From Armatimonadota bacterium (lineage in GTDB: Bacteria; Armatimonadota; Zipacnadia; UBA1398; JAKPQA01), in the NCBI GenBank assembly GCA_029547025.1, contig JAKPQA010000326.1, positions 1 through 54,853 of the forward strand: DNA of 54,853 nucleotides, given 5' to 3'. Below the pieces are notes generated by a model. It saw nothing but the letters and a program-made list of their open reading frames with translations. It had not been told where the DNA came from and did not search any database. Positions 51,701-54,853 of the stretch are shown here, piece by piece. A program made the translations under genes and the position numbers. The first letter of the stretch is position 1, and the number at the start of each line of letters is the position of its first letter.

Positions 51701-52256
51701 GGTTGGGGGGTATGAGGAGTTCAGTGAGTCGAACTATCGCTCGCCTGGCTGGAACGAGCGCTACGAGGTCGCCGACCGGTCGGACCGCGCTATCACGCTG
51801 CGAGCCAACCTGGCGAACGGGCTTGCCGTGGAACGCAGGTATGCTCTGGACTCCGTCCAGCCCGTGCTCCGTGTTTCGACGACGCTGACGAATGCCAGCC
51901 CGGAGCCGCGGGAGGCCTGTATTCGCGTCCACCCCTGCTTCCGGATGGATGATGCGGCGCAGGCGGTGGTGCGTCTGGGGCCGCCAGGGGCCAAGGAGGT
52001 TGGCTTGGCTTCCGGCCAGAGCCAGGAGACCGAGCTCTGGCTACGCGGGAATGACCGCCCCGCCGGTGAGTGGGCACTGATTGATCAGTCTGCCGGTGTG
52101 GCGTTGGTCTCGCGGTTCGATCCGGCTCAGGTCGAGATCTGCTACCTCAACTGGAGCGGCCCGGACCGCCGGGCCAACCTGGAGCTCTGGTCGCCATCGG
52201 CCCGCCTCGAGCCGGGGGAGAGCATCACTCTCGCCCACGCGTACGAGATCGCCTAG
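48786..52256 (+). CDS. Very large secreted DUF4838 protein with carbohydrate-binding and mutarotase-like domains
   Basis: A 1156-residue exported protein. ATG 48786 follows GAGGAGG by 7 bases, and a short signal peptide is MSSALCLLSLIAAAGQAL. Residues about 18-150 form a CBM-like beta domain (NIYPDPGFEKTGVVG). A helical stretch follows. From about 350, TPQEALAARDLQAHLEKITG and FRIVVGKC match the alpha-glucuronidase-like N-terminal domain, then the DUF4838 core (PF16126, about 480-850): YFSEINGKRTRDYTQLCLTN, ISVSQNDWHNYCTCPKCSAL, VNAIADDIAQDYPHIIIDTL and GYDIEKGIDEFLAAYYGPAA. The C-terminal 250 residues (GGGLEVVVIPGMGGRILSLK) look like a galactose-mutarotase-like sandwich. DUF4838 has no proven activity that I know of. 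Confidence 0.87.
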   Translation: MSSALCLLSLIAAAGQALTNIYPDPGFEKTGVVGVAHSGERAGTLEVGERQHWVTLDGSLSVEPFATYRATAWVRGGAAEGSALALYVYQWDSYVWAFGAQAVVTAGDTWQQVSVDFCVPTDAVPFHPLAFMDAARGKTWIDDVSVVRVRSARETMDAIAAKASIGDDEARLLARWLVAHQKLGDAEKLLARDLPRGVKADIACVLAKATPPGPKRARFLAAMVANGATSLNDGRKRLAEVSEGLPSDALWSAVLSAIQDPATDAQSVDSLVAYAGDLTLATSSTQTLADRRRSADSLRKLVDAAQGKTAASSPARAALDKVAAALAAVRAELDAAQAQLGSCTIAIGGRVVRAESHSIVIPAKPTPQEALAARDLQAHLEKITGSAPPVVTEGKAKTPFRIVVGKCQAVRNLGVAVDYAALGADGIRIKTSGPNLVLTGNKRGVLYAVYRFLEDQLGCRWFTPDCTTWPREGRINVGRLDITYVPPLEYRATDYPNSRPPEFAVRNQYNGTQIEASEEWGGKISYRGFVHTFNYLVPPEVYFDAHPEYFSEINGKRTRDYTQLCLTNPDVLRIAIATVRKWIQESPEATIISVSQNDWHNYCTCPKCSALAEEEGSQSGPLLHFVNAIADDIAQDYPHIIIDTLAYQYTRKPPKHVKPRPNVAIRLCSIECEFNRPLETSPFNKSFVDDIRGWNQICDRLHIWDYVINYAHCVQPFPNLRVLQPNIRFFIENGVTGIYEEANYFSRGGEMAELRTYLMAKTLWDPGYDIEKGIDEFLAAYYGPAAPVIRRYIDDIHDLAVSDDDFHMPIYVGPKSPFQTDEALTRYEGWFDEAEALVKDDAIRLHRVEVARLPIIYTRIAQASDRAYKLGPDALEADANDRITALIDRFERVARAEGLTAVSEGGVGSNLDRWLAHVRSRPQREPVARLQGGGLEVVVIPGMGGRILSLKRLADGREFMDVNSTAAGIDPTVGGYEEFSESNYRSPGWNERYEVADRSDRAITLRANLANGLAVERRYALDSVQPVLRVSTTLTNASPEPREACIRVHPCFRMDDAAQAVVRLGPPGAKEVGLASGQSQETELWLRGNDRPAGEWALIDQSAGVALVSRFDPAQVEICYLNWSGPDRRANLELWSPSARLEPGESITLAHAYEIA

Positions 52257-52285
52257 GCCGGACTGCCCGCGGGCGGTTCAGACGC

Positions 52286-52347
52286 ACCGCATGGGGGAAC
52301 CAGGCCAAGCCGGGTGGGCCCCGTCCGGCCCGGATTCCCGATGCGGT
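52286..52347 (+). other. Long intercistronic stem-loop before the esterase gene
   Basis: ACCGCAT (52286-52292) pairs with ATGCGGT (52341-52347), and after a short internal loop GGGAA (52295-52299) pairs with TTCCC (52335-52339). The enclosed 35 bases contain further GC-rich self-complementary blocks (GGGCC, GGCCC). It fills most of the 120-base gap between the DUF4838 stop and the esterase ATG (52377). It could stabilise or divide the transcript; no U-tract follows. Confidence 0.45.
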
Positions 52348-52376
52348 CGCCTGGGCCGCCGAATAGGAGACCCACG

Positions 52377-53438
52377 ATGCCCGCCAAGCCGCGTTACCTC
52401 TCGCCCTATGACAGCGTCCAGGCCTGGATTGCCAACGAGACGTCGGAGCTGACCTTCGCTGGGACCACTCTTGAGGACTACGCCCAGTGGCGAGCCGCAT
52501 TCGATGCCCGGCTCCGGCAGTATCTGGGCCGCGCGCCCTTGCCGGTGCCCCTCGATTCGGAGGTGCTCGGCGTCGAGGACTGCGGCGACCATCTGCGCGA
52601 GAAGGTGGTATTCGACAGCGAGAAGTACGCGTCGGTCATCGCCTACGTCCTGGTGCCCAAGGGTCTGGCTCCGGGGCAGAAGCTGCCGGCTGTTCTGGCC
52701 GCCCATGGGCATGGTCGCGGTAAGCTCGATGTCTGTGGCGTGACGACGACGGACGACGAGGCGGAGTTCGTGCGGGCCCTGAACTACGACTACGCCCGTC
52801 AGTTCGTTCGCCGGGGATATGTTGTCATCGCCCCCGACTGGCGTGGGTTCGGCGAGCGGAGCAGCCCGGCCGAATGGGCGCGGCAGGGCCGTGACGCGTG
52901 CAATGTCAACTACATGGCCTGCGGCTACATCGGTTACCACCTGCTCGCACTTCAGATCTGGGACGGCATGCGCTGCATCGACTACCTCGAGACCCGGCCC
53001 GAGGTCGACGCTACGCGGATCGGCGTCGCTGGCCTGTCCTTCGGCGGCACCATGGCCACCTATCTCGCGGCGCTGGAGCCTCGGCTGAGCGTGGCCTGCA
53101 TCAGCGGCTACCTCAGCACCATCAAGGGCGATGCTATGGGCATGCGCGGCCTGGCGAACTTCTGCGGCGCCCAGTACATGCCCGGCCTGCTGACCATCGG
53201 CGACATCCCTGAGGTGGCTGGGCTCATCGCTCCCAAGCCCCTGGCCGTCGAGATGGGCGAGCTCGACACGTGCTTCGTCATTGACGACATGCGACAGGCC
53301 TTCGACCGGCTCGAGCGCATCTACGCGGCGGCCGGTGCGGCCGATCGCCTGGTCGCAGACATCCATCCTGGCGCTCACGCATGGAGTGGGCGCGTGGCGT
53401 TCGACTGGTTCGACCGCTGGCTGAAGCCGGCCCGCTGA
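52377..53438 (+). CDS. Alpha/beta-hydrolase (dienelactone-hydrolase/acetyl-xylan-esterase-like)
   Basis: A 353-residue alpha/beta-hydrolase of the prolyl-oligopeptidase/acetyl-esterase-like group (Abhydrolase_7 type). ATG 52377 has TAGGAGA 6 bases upstream. After an N-terminal helical cap, AYVLVPKGLAPGQKLPAVLA, AAHGHGRGKLD and GYVVIAPDWRGFGERSSPAE form the first strands with the oxyanion region. The nucleophile is Ser221 in GVAGLSFGGTMATYLAALEP, the acid is likely in MGELDTCFVIDD, and the His is in DIHPGAHAWSGRVAFDWF. No signal peptide, so cytoplasmic. Ester removal from sugars would suit the surrounding glycosidases. Confidence 0.87.
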   Translation: MPAKPRYLSPYDSVQAWIANETSELTFAGTTLEDYAQWRAAFDARLRQYLGRAPLPVPLDSEVLGVEDCGDHLREKVVFDSEKYASVIAYVLVPKGLAPGQKLPAVLAAHGHGRGKLDVCGVTTTDDEAEFVRALNYDYARQFVRRGYVVIAPDWRGFGERSSPAEWARQGRDACNVNYMACGYIGYHLLALQIWDGMRCIDYLETRPEVDATRIGVAGLSFGGTMATYLAALEPRLSVACISGYLSTIKGDAMGMRGLANFCGAQYMPGLLTIGDIPEVAGLIAPKPLAVEMGELDTCFVIDDMRQAFDRLERIYAAAGAADRLVADIHPGAHAWSGRVAFDWFDRWLKPAR

Positions 53439-53454
53439 CGAGAGGACTGATCCC

Positions 53455-54669
53455 GTGGAACGCTGGCTCGCCTGCCTCGTGGTGTGCGTGGCCCTGGTGG
53501 CGCTCGCGGGCCGCGCATCGGCCCAGACGGCCCGTTTTGCCCCAGACCGCTTCGCGATTGGGTTCTGGGTCGACCCTCCCATTGGAGACGATGCTGACGC
53601 GCGCTATGCCGAGATCGCCGAGGCCCACTTCACACTGGTGATCGGCGGGTTCGGGGGCAACACGCCCGAGCTCGTCCGGCGGCAGCTTGAGCTGTGCGAG
53701 AAGCACGGTCTGGTGGCCGTGGTCGCCACGGCGGGACTGCCGCTCGACCAGCTGCCCGACGGCGACGCATGCTGGGGCTATTCGCTCCGCGATGAGCCCA
53801 ACGCCGCCGATTTCCCGGCCCTGGCCGACGCCGTGAGGGCCATTCGCGAGGCACGGCCCGGTCGATTGGCGTACATCAACCTCTTCCCCAACTACGCCAA
53901 CCCGGCGCAGTTGGGCACGAACACCTACGACGAGTATGTTCGGCGCTTCGTGGACGAAGTGGACGTGGATGTGCTCTCCATGGACCACTATCCGCTCATG
54001 CGCCCCGATGCCGATGGCCGGGACGGCTACTGCGCGAACCTCGAGATCATGCGGCGGGAGTCGCTGCGGAAGGGGATTCCCTTCTGGAACTTCTTCAACG
54101 CCATGCCCTTCGGCCCGCACTACGACCCCACCGAGTCGCAGCTGGCGTGGCAGATCTACACGTCGATCGCGTACGGGGCCAAGGGCGTCCTCTACTTCTG
54201 CTACTGGACCCCTCGAGGCGATGAGTTCCCCAAGGGCGGCGCCATCATCACGGCCGAGGGCCGCCGGACACGGCACTATGAGCAGGCCAAGCGTCTGAAC
54301 CGCGAGATCCAGAACCTGGGTCCCACACTGATGGAGCTCACCAGCACCGATGTGATCCGGGTCCCGAGCGACGCCGGTCCTGACGCCCTATCGGCAGACG
54401 TTCCGATTCGGCCGGTCACGCCCGGCGATTATCTCATCGGGCTCTTCGACCACAGGGACGGCCGCCGGGCCGTGCTGCTCAACGACTACGACCCGAACTA
54501 CACCTCGTGGCCCACGGTCGAGCTCGCCGTGGACATCGCCCAGGTGGTGGAGATTGACCCGGCGACAGGCGGCGAGGCGCCCGTCGTTGATGATAGCCCT
54601 GACATGGAGGGCCTCCAGCTCTCGCTGGATGCGGGCAAGGGCCGGTTGTTCCTGCTGCCGCCTGCGTAG
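53455..54669 (+). CDS. Secreted TIM-barrel glycosidase-like protein (DEP type)
   Basis: A 404-residue exported protein. GTG 53455 follows GAGAGGA by about 9 bases and gives a signal peptide (MERWLACLVVCVALVALAGR). The barrel runs from FAIGFWVDPP to VLYFCYWTP. WGYSLRDEPNAADFPALADA has the DEP carboxylate on strand 4, VDVLSMDHYPLMRPDADG and PFWNFFNAMPFGPHYDP follow, and GAKGVLYFCYWTPRGDEFP ends the barrel. A short C-terminal beta domain (GLFDHRDGRRAVLLNDYDPN) resembles those of glycosidases. The motif order parallels the 939-residue protein at 10623 (DEP, then D-x-YP), so the two may share a family without a GH number that I know. It is the last gene of the run. Confidence 0.75.
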   Translation: MERWLACLVVCVALVALAGRASAQTARFAPDRFAIGFWVDPPIGDDADARYAEIAEAHFTLVIGGFGGNTPELVRRQLELCEKHGLVAVVATAGLPLDQLPDGDACWGYSLRDEPNAADFPALADAVRAIREARPGRLAYINLFPNYANPAQLGTNTYDEYVRRFVDEVDVDVLSMDHYPLMRPDADGRDGYCANLEIMRRESLRKGIPFWNFFNAMPFGPHYDPTESQLAWQIYTSIAYGAKGVLYFCYWTPRGDEFPKGGAIITAEGRRTRHYEQAKRLNREIQNLGPTLMELTSTDVIRVPSDAGPDALSADVPIRPVTPGDYLIGLFDHRDGRRAVLLNDYDPNYTSWPTVELAVDIAQVVEIDPATGGEAPVVDDSPDMEGLQLSLDAGKGRLFLLPPA

Positions 54670-54670
54670 A

Positions 54671-54828
54671 GGGGTCCTGCCCCATTAGCGCCAGGTTAGG
54701 CCCGAGCTGGCGCCGCACGAGCACCGAGACGGCCCGTCCGGGTCTGGTGGAGGGACCACATGGGTAGGACCGTCCGGCGAAGCCGGATGGTGGGCCCCCA
54801 ATGGGCCCGGGTCGGCCGTCAGGCCGAC
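54671..54828 (+). terminator. Cluster of hairpins at the end of the rightward gene run
   Basis: At least four inverted repeats lie within 160 bases after the last stop codon (54669): GGGG/CCCC (54671-54674 with 54680-54683), GCGCCAG/CTGGCGC (54688-54694 with 54707-54713), ACCGTCCGGC/GCCGGATGGT (54769-54778 with 54782-54791, one G-U pair), and GTCGGCC/GGCCGAC (54811-54817 with 54822-54828). None has a long U-tract. Together they probably end transcription or protect the 3' end. No gene is evident from here to the right edge. Confidence 0.45.
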
Positions 54829-54853
54829 CGCTTGCGTTTGGCCATTTTGCGGG

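Noticed and set aside
49365-51932. An 855-codon open frame on the minus strand, antisense to the DUF4838 gene
   Set aside because: Its translation has no recognisable domain and no ribosome site. The plus-strand frame carries clear DUF4838 and mutarotase-like motifs. Long antisense open frames are expected in very GC-rich genes.
54820-54853. A minus-strand ATG at the right edge (MAKRKRSA then stop)
   Set aside because: Only eight codons before a stop, inside the hairpin cluster; too short to support as a gene.

Overview
The window is GC-rich throughout (codon third positions mostly G or C), densely coding on both strands, with many GTG/TTG starts and clear Shine-Dalgarno sites. I see no rRNA, tRNA, CRISPR array, transposase or integrase. 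Signal peptides, a lipobox protein, a Tat signal and a lytic transglycosylase fit a diderm bacterium. The gene families (3-keto-disaccharide hydrolase-like DUF1080, DUF4838, DUF4438, DUF6599, URO-D-like proteins, DegT aminotransferases, Gfo/Idh/MocA, many glycosidases) are typical of Armatimonadota and of Planctomycetota/Hydrogenedentota-like lineages. The nadK, recN, WecA-like, MinD-like ATPase and korDABC block has a Terrabacteria flavour, so I lean towards Armatimonadota. This is inference.

Layout. (1) 1-6.0 kb: start of a membrane protein at the left edge, two convergent GT4 glycosyltransferases, then a leftward group of secreted proteins (VWA; VCBS/TPR; a frameshifted secreted protein). 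(2) 6.3-10.4 kb: a leftward four-gene operon (DUF6599, DUF1080, DegT aminotransferase, URO-D-like). (3) 10.6-17.3 kb: a secreted TIM-barrel protein with a DEP motif, a lipoprotein built of two repeated units, a tiny Cys4 basic protein, a secreted protein with an internal duplication and a small membrane protein. (4) 17.3-20.7 kb: GH2 beta-mannosidase and an inositol-monophosphatase-family enzyme, leftward. (5) 20.8-30.6 kb: housekeeping and energy genes: TPR protein and nadK, a convergent lytic transglycosylase, then recN, a WecA/MraY-like membrane protein, a P-loop ATPase and a four-subunit 2-oxoacid:ferredoxin oxidoreductase. (6) 30.7-39.3 kb: a 1495-residue clan GH-A glycosidase, DUF4438 and a GH38 alpha-mannosidase. 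(7) 39.4-42.8 kb: amidohydrolase plus GH78-like rhamnosidase leftward, divergent from a polysaccharide deacetylase. (8) 42.9-54.7 kb: a rightward run of two DegT aminotransferases, a Tat-exported sugar-isomerase-like protein, a Gfo/Idh/MocA oxidoreductase, an HMGL/isopropylmalate-synthase-like enzyme, a 1156-residue DUF4838 protein, an alpha/beta-hydrolase and a second DEP-type TIM-barrel protein, ending in a string of hairpins.

Taken together the window looks like a glycan-degrading, sugar-modifying chromosome segment (mannosidases, rhamnosidase, deacetylase, esterase, unassigned glycosidases) interrupted by a conserved redox and repair block. The parts most worth following are the paired-DegT/Gfo-Idh/HMGL cluster, the DEP-type TIM barrels that may define unassigned glycosidase families, a glycosyltransferase whose ribosome binding site is buried in a perfect 11-bp inverted repeat before an apparent CTG start, and a frameshifted secreted gene.
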